Shown: positions 49,131-58,239, counted from the first letter of the stretch. The stretch is 64,000 nucleotides of DNA from UBA5794 sp963714375 (GCA_963714375.1 CAVQOG010000006.1:248001-312000); one strand, 5' to 3'. Notes: a model not told the origin generated them from the letters alone. Numbers and translations are program-made.

Positions 49131-50498
49131 ATGACGACCAAGTTCCCAGACGACCACGACGAAGGCGATGGCTCGTGGTTCTTGGAGGCAGTCGGCGCAA
49201 CTCCACCTACGCCAACGGCAGCCGACGCAATGGCCGAGCTCACGAAAGAGAACGAGGTGATTCCACCTCCGGACCCGGACGACACACAGGAACCTGAAGC
49301 GGCACAGACTCCAACCGTTGCCTCTGCTGCGAGGGTCAACGCTGATGCTGCCTCGGAAAACACTGCCTCAGAAAACACTGCCTCGGAAAACACTGCCTCA
49401 GAGAGCAATGTCTCGGAAGACTCTGTCTCGAAGGACGCAGCGACCATTGCCATGCGCACGACCCAGATCACGACATCATCATTCGATGGTGATCCCGGGA
49501 CGACAAACGCCACCTACGACCGCTCCCGTCGGCCACCCAGCAGTCCAACAACAACACGCCCGATGCCTCCGCCGCCGCCTCCCCCAATTCTGGCACCAGC
49601 AGCCACCATTGCTGCCCCTCCCCCGGCTGCGGCGGTTGAACCACCACCTGTCGACGCAACCCTCGCTCGACCGCTCCAAACCAAACGATCGTTTCGCTGG
49701 CCGATCGTGGTGGTCCTCGTCCTCTTGATCGCTGTCGTCGCTATTGCCGCTCTCTGGCTGCCGCAGGCGACTGAGTCAGAAGCGCTCAAGGTTCGCCAGT
49801 CGTACTACGACGCCAGCTCGGCGGTCCGCAACCACTTGCCTCCGACCCAAACGGCACTCGATGCGATCACCACAGTCGATTCATCCCCCGAGTCACTCTC
49901 GGCAGCAATTCCGATCATCGCAACGCTTGACAGCTTGGCATTCGATATGGAGGCCACCGCTGCAGAGCCTCTGCCCAGCGTGCTCCCCCTCGTTCCCAAG
50001 GGTGCGATCGACGAACTCAAGCCACTCCAACAACAAACAGCCATCCTCGGCGTCGAGGGAACCCAGATGGCATCACGCCTCGGAAATGGCTACATCTATC
50101 GCACGACCATCCCGGGTCTCATGGACACCGGGAATCTTCCGACATCGGCTTCAACCGAAACGATCAACACGATCAGTGTGACCCTCGCAACCTCACTCTC
50201 GACGGATGCGGCAGCGGTGGCAGGGCTCCCGGATGACGCCACCTTCAATGACGTGCGGGAGGAAGCCTTGACCAGCCACGCGCGCTACACGGATTGGCAG
50301 TCCGAATACCTCTCGGCGCTCACGTCAGAGAACACGGAGCTCGCACTCACCTTGGTCACGGAACTCGATGAAATGCGAATCAATCTGAACGCCGCCAACG
50401 CCACTGCACTCGGAGAATTCAGGACAGAAGTGGACGTCTGGATCGTCACGTACGCCGGCCAACTCGAGGCGCACATGGCGGAACTCACTCAGAGCTGA
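49131..50498 (+). CDS. Membrane-anchored protein with disordered N-terminus (unknown function)
   Basis: A 455-residue protein. The first 190 residues are low complexity: acidic start, four copies of a SENTA-type pentapeptide (15-bp DNA repeats at about 49350-49405), then Pro-rich runs. One transmembrane helix (WPIVVVLVLLIAVVAIAALWL) lies at about residues 190-210. The external C-terminal part is helical (SEALKVRQSYYDASSAVRNHLPPTQTALDAITT...) and Ala/Thr-rich. No enzymatic motif is seen. It might be a wall-associated or sensor protein. The ATG at 49131 is preferred over the one at 49077. It overlaps the 3' end of convergent nrdR by 14 bases. Confidence 0.7.
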   Translation: MTTKFPDDHDEGDGSWFLEAVGATPPTPTAADAMAELTKENEVIPPPDPDDTQEPEAAQTPTVASAARVNADAASENTASENTASENTASESNVSEDSVSKDAATIAMRTTQITTSSFDGDPGTTNATYDRSRRPPSSPTTTRPMPPPPPPPILAPAATIAAPPPAAAVEPPPVDATLARPLQTKRSFRWPIVVVLVLLIAVVAIAALWLPQATESEALKVRQSYYDASSAVRNHLPPTQTALDAITTVDSSPESLSAAIPIIATLDSLAFDMEATAAEPLPSVLPLVPKGAIDELKPLQQQTAILGVEGTQMASRLGNGYIYRTTIPGLMDTGNLPTSASTETINTISVTLATSLSTDAAAVAGLPDDATFNDVREEALTSHARYTDWQSEYLSALTSENTELALTLVTELDEMRINLNAANATALGEFRTEVDVWIVTYAGQLEAHMAELTQS

Positions 50499-50943
50499 TC
50501 GATTCCCCCTCGAGGGAGGCAGCCTCACGTTCAAAGTCGCTCGCATCCTGAAACTCTTTGTACACGGAGGCGAACCTCAGATACGCGACGTCGTCAATGT
50601 CGCGAAGCCCCTCGAGCACAATCTGGCCGATCTCGTCTGCGTCGATATGACCCGGTGAGGTGAAGGCAGCACGTTCGACCGTCGTCACAAGGTCATCGAC
50701 AGCATCTTGGGGCACGGGACGGTCGGCAAGGGTTATCTCAACACCCTTACGAATCTTGGTGGCATCAAATGCCTGCCGACGCCCGTCACGCTTGATCACG
50801 ATGACCGCGGTGGCACGCTCGAATGTCGTGAATCGATGCCCACATTGGGGACACGCACGCCGCCGACGAGTCGCAGTGCCCTCTTCGGCTTGTCGCGAGT
50901 CCACAACCCGGGTGTCGTTCGTTGTGCACAGTGGACATCGCAT
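50485..50943 (-). CDS. nrdR: Transcriptional repressor NrdR
   Basis: A 152-residue Zn-ribbon/ATP-cone repressor of ribonucleotide reductase genes. The zinc ribbon is MRCPLCTTNDTRVVDSR...RRRRACPQCGHRFTTFER with four Cys, and the ATP cone (VIVIKRDGRRQAFDATKIRKGVEIT) senses dATP/ATP. Both are complete. It follows the LysM gene and lies next to lexA, the same order as in Mycobacterium (established). Its dNTP-related role fits with the nearby dut. Confidence 0.96.
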   Translation of the reverse strand: MRCPLCTTNDTRVVDSRQAEEGTATRRRRACPQCGHRFTTFERATAVIVIKRDGRRQAFDATKIRKGVEITLADRPVPQDAVDDLVTTVERAAFTSPGHIDADEIGQIVLEGLRDIDDVAYLRFASVYKEFQDASDFEREAASLEGESISSE

Positions 50944-50996
50944 GGAATCATCGTACCGCTCGATCGGAGAACCGAACCGGGGTGACAGATGTACGC

Positions 50997-51284
50997 CTAT
51001 GACTCGATGCTTGGGATTTCGATGACCTGGCCGATCTGGAGTGAGCCGGCATCTATTTCGTTAATGCGCTCGATCACCGCCACAACCTCTCTGCGATCGC
51101 GATCGGGAGGGCCGTAGTCCTCAGCGATCTGCCAGAGTGTGTCCCCTCCTTTGACCCGGTACGAAACGGTCTCGCCCGCTTCGAGGGAAGCCTGACTTGC
51201 CGAGGACAGGAGGAGAAGCACCACAACGATCGTGATGGAGATGATGGAGAGCGCCCGAATACGTGCGCTTGCGATTGTCGTCAT
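50997..51284 (-). CDS. LysM membrane protein, SOS-controlled division inhibitor candidate (YneA/ChiZ-like)
   Basis: A 95-residue protein. One transmembrane helix (IISITIVVVLLLLSSASQA) follows a basic start; the outside part is a LysM domain (VSYRVKGGDTLWQIAEDYGPP...INEIDAGSLQIGQVIEIP). A small LysM protein divergent from lexA occurs in Bacillus (YneA) and Mycobacterium (Rv2719c/ChiZ), where it delays division during DNA damage (established). A TTGACA-17-TACCTT promoter with a LexA box in the spacer points to this gene. Its long leader (about 200 bases) is unusual. ATG 51284 has AGGAG upstream. Confidence 0.85.
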   Translation of the reverse strand: MTTIASARIRALSIISITIVVVLLLLSSASQASLEAGETVSYRVKGGDTLWQIAEDYGPPDRDRREVVAVIERINEIDAGSLQIGQVIEIPSIES

Positions 51285-51463
51285 ACTTCTCTCTCCTGCT
51301 ACCTCGTGCATCCGGGTCGTTGAGGAGTACCTCGGTCACCCAGCTCGGAGCCGAAGCTCCTACGATCCAAGGTACGGATCGGGTGTGACACTTTTCGGTG
51401 CTTTGGGCGCCGCACCGGCGGTGCCCTCGTTTCTACGGCCCTTCAGCCGAGGAAACCACCCGA

Positions 51464-51479
51464 CCGAACGCCTGTTCGA
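51464..51479. promoter_or_regulatory. LexA box between lexA and the LysM gene (CCGAAC-N4-GTTCGA)
   Basis: CCGAACGCCTGTTCGA, one base from the perfect box. It lies downstream of the LysM promoter's -10 and might strengthen repression or act on lexA. Confidence 0.7.
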
Positions 51480-51490
51480 TCGCAGACAAC

Positions 51491-51519
51491 AAGGTATCGA
51501 ACGTCTGTTCGATTGTCAA
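51491..51519 (-). promoter_or_regulatory. SOS promoter of the LysM gene, LexA box in the spacer
   Basis: Minus strand: TTGACA (51514-51519), 17 bases, TACCTT (51491-51496). The perfect box TCGAACGTCTGTTCGA (plus-strand reading) at 51497-51512 fills the spacer, the same arrangement as at 8546 and 58313. Confidence 0.85.
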
Positions 51520-51544
51520 GGATATGTTCTTCTCAGCCGGGTGA

Positions 51545-51560
51545 TCGAACATATGTTTGG
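51545..51560 (+). promoter_or_regulatory. LexA box at the lexA promoter (TCGAAC-N4-GTTTGG)
   Basis: TCGAACATATGTTTGG has a degenerate right half. It overlaps a weak -35 (TTGGTC) placed 17 bases before TAGTCT, the probable lexA promoter, giving autoregulation. Confidence 0.7.
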
Positions 51561-51607
51561 TCGAAACGCAATCTCGTAGTAGTCTCGTCTTGACGAACGG
51601 AGGATTT

Positions 51608-52240
51608 GTGACCGATCCCAGCACACTGACAGCACGACAGCGAGAGATCCTGGAACTCATCAGCTCGACGGTGGCGAGCCGTGGCTATCCCCCATCGGTG
51701 CGCGAGATCGGTGATGCGGTCGGTCTCAGCTCCCCATCGACCGTACACAGTCATCTCTCGACGCTTTCCAACCAGGGGTTCATCCGACGCGATCCCTCCA
51801 AGCCGCGAGCCATCGAGGTCATCCAACCCGACGGGGCGATCCCCATTTCACGGGCAGCGGTGCGTGACGTTCCCCTCGTCGGCTCGATCGCTGCAGGATC
51901 ACCGATCCTCGCTGAGGAAGACATCGAAGAGGTCTATCCACTTCCGACAGAGCTCGTCGGACAAGAGCCCGTGTTCATGTTGACGATCCGCGGGGATTCG
52001 ATGATCGGAGCCGGCATACTCGATAGGGACTATGTCGTCGTCCAGAAGCAGGCGACTGCCCGCAAGGGACAGATCGTCGCTGCACTCGTCGATGGCGAAG
52101 AGGCCACCGTCAAGCGCTATGAGCGCACGGATATCGGGATCGTGCTTCATCCTGAAAATGATGCCTACGAGCCCATGGTGTTCACGGACGGTGTCGAGAT
52201 TCTCGGTGTTGTTGTCGCCGTGCTCCGCAGGGTTGACTGA
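51608..52240 (+). CDS. lexA: SOS repressor LexA
   Basis: A 210-residue autocleaving repressor. The winged helix (TARQREILELISSTVASRGYPPSVREIGDAVGLSSPSTVHSHLSTL) occupies residues 8-53. The cleavage site is Ala96-Gly97 (SIAAGSP), and the catalytic Ser131 (RGDSMIGAG) and Lys169 (EEATVKRY) are present. GTG 51608 has GGAGG six bases before it; an ATG at 51557 is within the operator region and is rejected. It represses itself, recA, the LysM gene and the DUF222/HNH gene, judged from their boxes. Confidence 0.96.
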   Translation: MTDPSTLTARQREILELISSTVASRGYPPSVREIGDAVGLSSPSTVHSHLSTLSNQGFIRRDPSKPRAIEVIQPDGAIPISRAAVRDVPLVGSIAAGSPILAEEDIEEVYPLPTELVGQEPVFMLTIRGDSMIGAGILDRDYVVVQKQATARKGQIVAALVDGEEATVKRYERTDIGIVLHPENDAYEPMVFTDGVEILGVVVAVLRRVD

Positions 52241-52247
52241 CAACTCG

Positions 52248-53003
52248 TTAGTCAACGACTCCCGAGAACACCACCTCCGCGGCGCCCTCCATCCAAGCGC
52301 CGTCGTCATCAAACGAAATTGAGAGCGTCCCTCCCCTGAGATGTACCGTCACGGGCTGTTCCACACCATGGACTGCATGGGCCATGTACGCCGAGGCGGT
52401 CGCACCCGTCCCTGATGCAGGTGTTTCTCCAACACCGCGCTCCCAGATTCGAGCCTTGATTCCACCTTCTTCGAGCACCTCAACGAACTCGACGTTGGTC
52501 CTGTTTGGGAACAGCGCATCGTTTTCAATAAGCGGTCCGCTCTGGTCAACCGCCACAGCCTCGACATCGTCCACAAATACGATGGCATGCGGGTTTCCGA
52601 TCGACAGGGGATGTATTTGTAGATCTGCGATCGAAAGTGTTTCTGTCCGATAGCCGATCGGAACACCCACAAAGGCTCGAACTGTCTCTGCCTTGACCGT
52701 GACGGGATGATCCCCGACAACCGTTCGCACCGTGAAATCCGTGTCTGCGACCCAACCCCGATCGTAGGAGAGCCTTGCGACGCACCGGAGGCCGTTTCCA
52801 CACATCTCGGCTTCACCACCGTCAGCATTCCAGTACCGCATCGAGATCGTGGTCAGGTCGATCGGCTCGATCACCAGGACCCCGTCAGCTCCGATACCCG
52901 TCCTGCGATTGCACCACTTGACAACATCCGCTGAATGTGGCTCGTATGGCCCGTCGAACACGATGAAGTCGTTTCCGAGACCTTGCACCTTCACGAAGTC
53001 CAC
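52248..53003 (-). CDS. dapF: Diaminopimelate epimerase, second catalytic Cys replaced by Ser
   Basis: A 251-residue two-domain epimerase that converts L,L- to meso-diaminopimelate for lysine and peptidoglycan. The first catalytic Cys is in EMCGNGLRC (Cys68). The second motif, usually ACGTG, reads GETPASGTGA with Ser197, so one of the two acid/base residues differs. The substrate residues FVEVL and WERGVGET are conserved. Such a change should weaken or alter activity, unless the organism has another route. It overlaps miaA by 13 bases. The frame is complete, so it is not a pseudogene. Could it be a different racemase? Possible. Confidence 0.82.
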   Translation of the reverse strand: MDFVKVQGLGNDFIVFDGPYEPHSADVVKWCNRRTGIGADGVLVIEPIDLTTISMRYWNADGGEAEMCGNGLRCVARLSYDRGWVADTDFTVRTVVGDHPVTVKAETVRAFVGVPIGYRTETLSIADLQIHPLSIGNPHAIVFVDDVEAVAVDQSGPLIENDALFPNRTNVEFVEVLEEGGIKARIWERGVGETPASGTGATASAYMAHAVHGVEQPVTVHLRGGTLSISFDDDGAWMEGAAEVVFSGVVD

Positions 53004-53911
53004 GATGTAGCCCTCTCGATGTGTTTGATGACGTCATCAATACGCTGCTGGTCGTCATCCTGCCACGCCATCCATGCAATGCGGGGATCTCTTCGGAAGA
53101 ACGTCCGTTGTCGCTTGATCAGGGCGCGGGTCGCGCCTTTGGCGTCGATGATGCCTTCCGCCAAGGGTATGTCCCCGTCCACCGCAGGCTGCAGTTCCTT
53201 GTAACCAACAGCCCCGGAGGCATTGCGACCGAGGCGACCCGCAAGCTGTTTGACCTCGCCAAGCAGCCCGGAATCCAGCATCGCATCAAAGCGAGTGTCG
53301 GCCCGTGCGTGCGCCTGTTCCCCGGAGTCGATGCCGATGCTGAGGTGAGCAATGAGGGGCTCATACGCACGAAATGCAGCCGATTCGGGCTTCGTGGCCC
53401 TGACTGTGGGCCCTTCACCGGTGATTCGGATCACCTCCACTGCTCGAATCACCCTTCTCGGATTGTGCACGTCGACAATCGAGCCTGCCTCTGGATCGAG
53501 GAGCAACAATTCGGCGACCAGATCCTCCGTGGCCACTGCCTCGAGTTCTACGCGTAAGTCAACATCCGTTGGAGCGAACAACGCCGGATCAACAATCGCG
53601 CGGAAATGGAGACCTGATCCTCCAACAATCAGAGCTCGACCACCTCGGTCTCCGATACCCCTGATCGCCGCGCGGGCATCAGCCTGGAACATTGCAACGT
53701 CATAGTCCTGCGATGGGTCCACCAGGTCGATCATGTGGTGCGGGACGCGTTCGCGAACTGTCATGCTCGGTTTTGCGGTGCCGATATCCATCCCGCGGTA
53801 CACCTGCATCGAGTCGACCGAGACAATCTCAGCGCCGAACCGCTCAGCGACCGCCTCCGCGATGATCGACTTCCCCGACCCCGTATGACCGACGATTGCT
53901 ACAACACTCAG
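52991..53911 (-). CDS. miaA: tRNA dimethylallyltransferase, apparent CTG start
   Basis: Adds a dimethylallyl group to A37 of tRNAs reading UNN codons; works before MiaB. The Walker A GHTGSGKS (about residues 8-15), DSMQVYRGMDIGTAKP, HHMIDLVDPSQDYDV, GGSGLHFRAI and ALIKRQRTFFRRDPRIAW are all present. The ATG at 53809 would remove Walker A, so the gene must start upstream. The only start-like codon in frame there is CTG at 53911, overlapping the miaB stop (CTGA). GAAGG lies about 10 bases before it. With this start it has 306 residues, a normal length. Confidence 0.88.
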   Translation of the reverse strand: MSVVAIVGHTGSGKSIIAEAVAERFGAEIVSVDSMQVYRGMDIGTAKPSMTVRERVPHHMIDLVDPSQDYDVAMFQADARAAIRGIGDRGGRALIVGGSGLHFRAIVDPALFAPTDVDLRVELEAVATEDLVAELLLLDPEAGSIVDVHNPRRVIRAVEVIRITGEGPTVRATKPESAAFRAYEPLIAHLSIGIDSGEQAHARADTRFDAMLDSGLLGEVKQLAGRLGRNASGAVGYKELQPAVDGDIPLAEGIIDAKGATRALIKRQRTFFRRDPRIAWMAWQDDDQQRIDDVIKHIERATSWTS

Positions 53912-55338
53912 AGCAACACACCTTCAAGATGGTGGGCGGCGGCACGAACGACGCGAACATCAAGGAATGTGCCAGGCTGCCACGACCCTTCGAGATGCAC
54001 AATCCGATTCCCTCGTGTCCGGGTCGTTGCAAAGGCCGAATCCTTCTTTGACGGACCCTCCACCATCACGTTTGCTTCACGTCCGACCTGCAGCTGGTTG
54101 TTCTCAAACGTGATGGCATCCTGGAGGGTTGTCAGGCGATCAAAGCGCTCTTGGATGACTTCCGGATCGACGTGTCCATCCATATCCGCTGCGGGGGTTC
54201 CAGGTCGCGGCGAGAACTGGAACATGTAGGCATTGTCGAATCGTGCTCGACGCATGACATCGAGTGTCCTGTCGAAGTCCTCCTCTGTCTCACCTGGGAA
54301 ACCAACGATCACGTCTGTGGAGGCTGCGAGGTCGGGAACAATGCTCCGCATCATCTCGAGTTTCGCCAAGAAACGTTCGGCGGTGTACCCACGATGCATA
54401 CGTGCAAGGATATGGTCACTTCCCGACTGCAGGGGAAAATGGATCTGTTCACAGACTGCTGGCGTCTCCGCCATGGCGAAGGCAACATCCTCGCGAAAGT
54501 CCTTCGGGTGTGGACTGATGTATCGGATTCGCTCGATCCCTGCCACCTCACCGACTCGCCGAAGGAGATCTGCAAAGAGGGGCTTGTGGCCGTTGAGGTC
54601 CAGATCACGCCCATATGAGTTGACGTTCTGCCCGAGCAGCGTGATCTCCTTGACTCGGGAGGCAGCAAGCCCCTCAATCTCTCGAATCACGTCTCCCGGT
54701 CTACGGGATATCTCCGCTCCCCGGACGATCGGAACGATGCAGAAGGTGCACGAGTTGTTGCATCCGATTGTGATCGTGACCCACGCTGAGTGTTCCGACT
54801 CTCGATGGACCGGAAGACCACTCGGGATATCTTCGGCCCGCTTCGTCTCGTCCCAGATCTCGGTGACAGGGCCCCAATCCTCGGCGTGATCGAGCAGGTC
54901 AACAACGCGGTGTACGTTGTGTGTGCCAAAGACGACATCAACCCAGCCCGCTCGCTCTTGAATGAGATCGCGCTCTTTTTGGGCCGAACAGCCTCCGACG
55001 GCTATTCGCAGGTTCGGGCGCTCCGTCTTTGCTCGCTTGAGCGAACCCAGATATCCATAGAGCTTGATGTCAGCGTTTTCCCGGATCGTGCACGTGTTCA
55101 ACACGATCAGATCTGCGGTATCGACTGAATCTGCACGCACCATGCCATCGGCTTCGAGAAGGCCCGCTATGCGTTCTGAGTCGTGTTCATTCATTTGGCA
55201 CCCGTAGGTGCGGATGAAGTAGGTCTGGCCCACCCGCGTGCGCGGACGAACCTCTTTGACACCCGGCATTCCAAGCATGACGGGTGCAGACATGGTTACC
55301 GCAGGCACGGCTACTTCAGACACAGTTCCTTCAGACAT
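53908..55338 (-). CDS. miaB: tRNA-2-methylthio-N6-dimethylallyladenosine synthase
   Basis: A 476-residue radical SAM methylthiotransferase that modifies A37 after MiaA. The N-terminal UPF0004 domain (TYFIRTYGCQMNEHDSERIAGLLEADG) and its three Cys, the radical SAM cluster CNNSCTFC (about residue 190) and the C-terminal TRAM domain (NQLQVGREANVMVEG) are present. AGGAG lies five bases before the ATG. The order rny-miaB-miaA-dapF suggests one operon, and the miaA start overlaps the miaB stop. Confidence 0.95.
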   Translation of the reverse strand: MSEGTVSEVAVPAVTMSAPVMLGMPGVKEVRPRTRVGQTYFIRTYGCQMNEHDSERIAGLLEADGMVRADSVDTADLIVLNTCTIRENADIKLYGYLGSLKRAKTERPNLRIAVGGCSAQKERDLIQERAGWVDVVFGTHNVHRVVDLLDHAEDWGPVTEIWDETKRAEDIPSGLPVHRESEHSAWVTITIGCNNSCTFCIVPIVRGAEISRRPGDVIREIEGLAASRVKEITLLGQNVNSYGRDLDLNGHKPLFADLLRRVGEVAGIERIRYISPHPKDFREDVAFAMAETPAVCEQIHFPLQSGSDHILARMHRGYTAERFLAKLEMMRSIVPDLAASTDVIVGFPGETEEDFDRTLDVMRRARFDNAYMFQFSPRPGTPAADMDGHVDPEVIQERFDRLTTLQDAITFENNQLQVGREANVMVEGPSKKDSAFATTRTRGNRIVHLEGSWQPGTFLDVRVVRAAAHHLEGVLL

Positions 55339-55373
55339 GACACTCCTGCGAGGCGACGACCAGACCGGCGTTC

Positions 55374-56900
55374 CTAGCGGGCGAAGCCCTTGGCCCGGTA
55401 TTCGCGGATGACCGTGACCTCGATCTGACCCGGATACTGTAAGTCGTCCTCAAGCTTTTTCGCGATCGAACGTGCAAGATCCTGCGAACCAAGGTCGTCG
55501 AGGGATCCAGGATCGACCACGACCCGGACCTCACGTCCGGCCTGAAGTGCGTAGACCTTTTCCACACCATCGAATCCACGAGCGATCTCCTCGAGCCGCT
55601 CGAGCCGACGAACGTACGATTCGAGCGCCTCACGCCTTGCCCCCGGCCTCGCGGCACTCACGGCATCGGCGGCCTGGACAAGGATTGCCGTCAATGTTCT
55701 CGGCTCGACTTCGTTGTGGTGTGCCTCTATCGCGTGCACAACGCCTGCTTCCTCGCCAAAGCGGCGAGCGATCTCTGCCCCGATCAGCGCATGGGAACCG
55801 CCAACCTCGTGGCTCACTGCTTTGCCGATGTCGTGAAGGAAAGCAGCACGTTTGGCCTCGGTCTCGTCCACGCCCAGTTCTGCGGCAAGCATTCCAGCGA
55901 TATGCGCCGATTCAACCAGATGGTCGAGCACGTTCTGTCCGTAGCTCGTCCGATACCGAAGCCGTCCAATGAGGGTGGTCAGCTCAGGATGGAGCCGGTT
56001 GAGTCCCACCTCGAGCATCGCCCATTCACCGGCATCACGAATCGACTGTTCGACCTCATCGCGCGCCTTCTCGTACGCTTCCTCGATCGATGTCGGATGA
56101 ATCCGACCGTCCTCGACCAGCCGTTGGAGGGTTCGGCGGGCAACCTCACGTCTGACAGGATCGAACGTCGAGACACTCACTGATTCGGGAGTGTCGTCCA
56201 CAATGAGGTCCACACCCGTGACTGCCTCGAACGAACGGATGTTGCGCCCGTCCCTTCCAATGATGCGGCCCTTCATGTCGTCCGAAGGGATCGCAACCGC
56301 AGATACGGTCGCCTCTGACACCACGTCTGAGGCCACTCGCTGGATCACGGTCGCAAGAATCCGCCGTGACCGCCTCTCAGCTTCCTCGCGGGCCTTCGCT
56401 TCCATGTCACGTACGAGCACCATCGCGTCTCGTCGTGCCTCGTCTTCGACCTTCTGGAGCAACTCTTCCTTCGCCGCCTTGCTGTCAAAGCCAGCAAGAG
56501 CCTCAAGCTCAAGTCGTGCATCCTCGGCCATCCGTGCCGCCTCAGCTGACACTTCCGTGGCCTCGCGCTCCTTTTCGATCGCCATTTCCTCACGTTGGGC
56601 CAGGTTCTTGGCTCTCTGTTCGAGCGTGACCTCTCGCTGAGTCACTCGTGTCTCGTGTGAGCCAATCTCAACCTTTCGGTGTTCGAGGGTGGCTTCTTCT
56701 CGATCGCGGAAGGTGTCGGCCTTCGCGCGACCCTCCTCTTCGGCCCGCGCAAGAATGCGTTGTGCCTCAATTCGGGCGTCAGCGAGGATTTCTTCGGGGG
56801 CCTGTGGGATGCGGACGAGTTTTCGTCCAAGGTACAGACCCACGAGAAACACCCCAGCGATGATCGCCCCGGGAATCAGGAATCCTGTTATCGAATCCAT
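55374..56900 (-). CDS. rny: Ribonuclease Y
   Basis: A 508-residue membrane-anchored endoribonuclease that starts mRNA decay. An N-terminal helix (GFLIPGAIIAGVFLVGLYLG) is followed by a long coiled coil (about 40-190), a KH domain (DMKGRIIGRDGRNIRSFEAVTGVDLIVDD) and an HD domain with the metal-binding HD (FLHDIGKAVSHEVGGSH). The length matches the family. ATG 56900 has AGGAG upstream; the longer frame is not used. The position between recA and miaB is common in actinobacteria and Firmicutes. Confidence 0.96.
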   Translation of the reverse strand: MDSITGFLIPGAIIAGVFLVGLYLGRKLVRIPQAPEEILADARIEAQRILARAEEEGRAKADTFRDREEATLEHRKVEIGSHETRVTQREVTLEQRAKNLAQREEMAIEKEREATEVSAEAARMAEDARLELEALAGFDSKAAKEELLQKVEDEARRDAMVLVRDMEAKAREEAERRSRRILATVIQRVASDVVSEATVSAVAIPSDDMKGRIIGRDGRNIRSFEAVTGVDLIVDDTPESVSVSTFDPVRREVARRTLQRLVEDGRIHPTSIEEAYEKARDEVEQSIRDAGEWAMLEVGLNRLHPELTTLIGRLRYRTSYGQNVLDHLVESAHIAGMLAAELGVDETEAKRAAFLHDIGKAVSHEVGGSHALIGAEIARRFGEEAGVVHAIEAHHNEVEPRTLTAILVQAADAVSAARPGARREALESYVRRLERLEEIARGFDGVEKVYALQAGREVRVVVDPGSLDDLGSQDLARSIAKKLEDDLQYPGQIEVTVIREYRAKGFAR

Positions 56901-56945
56901 GTCGTTCTCGCTCCTGGCGAGACACAAACGAAGTGGCAAATGACG

Positions 56946-56971
56946 GTGCCGAACCACGCAGGGCTCGGCAC
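56946..56971 (-). terminator. Hairpin between recA and rny
   Basis: GTGCCGA and TCGGCAC pair over 7 bp around a 12-base loop, 45 bases before the rny ATG. There is no T run, so it may only slow transcription or shape the rny leader. Confidence 0.35.
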
Positions 56972-57132
56972 ACACACGACATACGTTGGATGGGTCGGTT
57001 TACCCGGTCATCACCATGTATCTCTGCTTGGTTCGGTCATGTCTCAGTTCGGTTTCAGTATTTGTGTGCGTGTTGTGACTCGATGCTACAACACGAAACG
57101 CCATCTGGAAACGCGAAATGTGAGATTGTTTG

Positions 57133-58239
57133 CTAATCGCTCTCAGATTCCTCGGAACCATCACCATCAGCCGCACCGTCAGTTGCCCCGTCAACAACGG
57201 CTTCAGCCGATGCTTCGACGCCATCATCGATGACACCCACCGATCGCAAGACCTGATCCTGGAGCTGCATTGCTAGCTCAGGGTTCTGTCGGAGATAGTC
57301 CTTGGCCTTCTCCCGTCCCTGACCGAGCTGGTCTCCGTCGTAGGTGAACCAGGCTCCTGCCTTATGCACGATGCCTTCCTCAACCGCCACATCAAGGAGG
57401 CTTCCCTCTCGTGAAATCCCTTCACCAAACATGATGTCAAACTCAGCGAGACGGAACGGAGGCGCAACCTTGTTCTTGACGATCTTGGTCCGTACGCGGT
57501 TTCCGATGTTCTCTGTTCCGACCTTGATGGCCTCAATGCGGCGAATATCGATCCGCACACTTGCATAGAACTTGAGCGCGCGCCCACCGGGTGTCGTTTC
57601 CGGCGACCCGAACATGACACCGATCTTCTCTCGGAGCTGGTTGATGAAGATCGCAGTCGTGTGTGATCGGTTGATCGTTCCTGACAGCTTGCGAAGTGCC
57701 TGTGACATCAGGCGTGCCTGGAGACCGACATGGGTATCCCCCATGTCACCCTCGAGTTCTGCCCTCGGTACCAGCGCTGCAACGGAGTCGATCACAACGA
57801 CATCAAGCGCACCAGAGCGAATCAACATGTCCGCGATCTCGAGGGCCTGTTCTCCGGTATCGGGCTGCGATATCAAAAGCTCATCGATATCCACCCCGAT
57901 CGCTTTCGCATAGATGGGGTCAAGCGCGTGCTCCGCGTCGATGAAGGCAGCATTGCCACCGTTGCGCTGAGCCTCGGCGATGACATGGAGTGCAAGGGTC
58001 GTCTTTCCCGACGACTCGGGCCCATAAATCTCAACCACGCGCCCACGGGGAAGACCACCGATACCCAGTGCAAGATCGAGTGACAGCGCACCCGTGGGGA
58101 TGATGTCCATCTTCGTGATCTCGTCGGTGCCGAGTCGCATGATGGCGCCCTTGCCGAACTGCCGCTCGATCTGAGACATTGCGATGTCGAGATTCTTTCC
58201 CTTTTCCGCCCGTTCTTTGTCTTCAGGTGATGTCGCCAT
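57133..58239 (-). CDS. recA: Recombinase RecA
   Basis: A 368-residue recombinase for homologous repair that also triggers LexA self-cleavage. Walker A GPESSGKTTLALH (about residue 74), the MAW-type loop DTGEQALEI, VVIDSVAALVPRAELEGDMGD, and the L2 region INQLREKIGVMFGSPETTPGG are complete. The C-terminus is acidic (DGSEESESD). An SOS promoter lies 80 bases upstream. No recX follows, which is unusual for an actinobacterium. GAAAGGAACC precedes the ATG. Confidence 0.97.
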   Translation of the reverse strand: MATSPEDKERAEKGKNLDIAMSQIERQFGKGAIMRLGTDEITKMDIIPTGALSLDLALGIGGLPRGRVVEIYGPESSGKTTLALHVIAEAQRNGGNAAFIDAEHALDPIYAKAIGVDIDELLISQPDTGEQALEIADMLIRSGALDVVVIDSVAALVPRAELEGDMGDTHVGLQARLMSQALRKLSGTINRSHTTAIFINQLREKIGVMFGSPETTPGGRALKFYASVRIDIRRIEAIKVGTENIGNRVRTKIVKNKVAPPFRLAEFDIMFGEGISREGSLLDVAVEEGIVHKAGAWFTYDGDQLGQGREKAKDYLRQNPELAMQLQDQVLRSVGVIDDGVEASAEAVVDGATDGAADGDGSEESESD

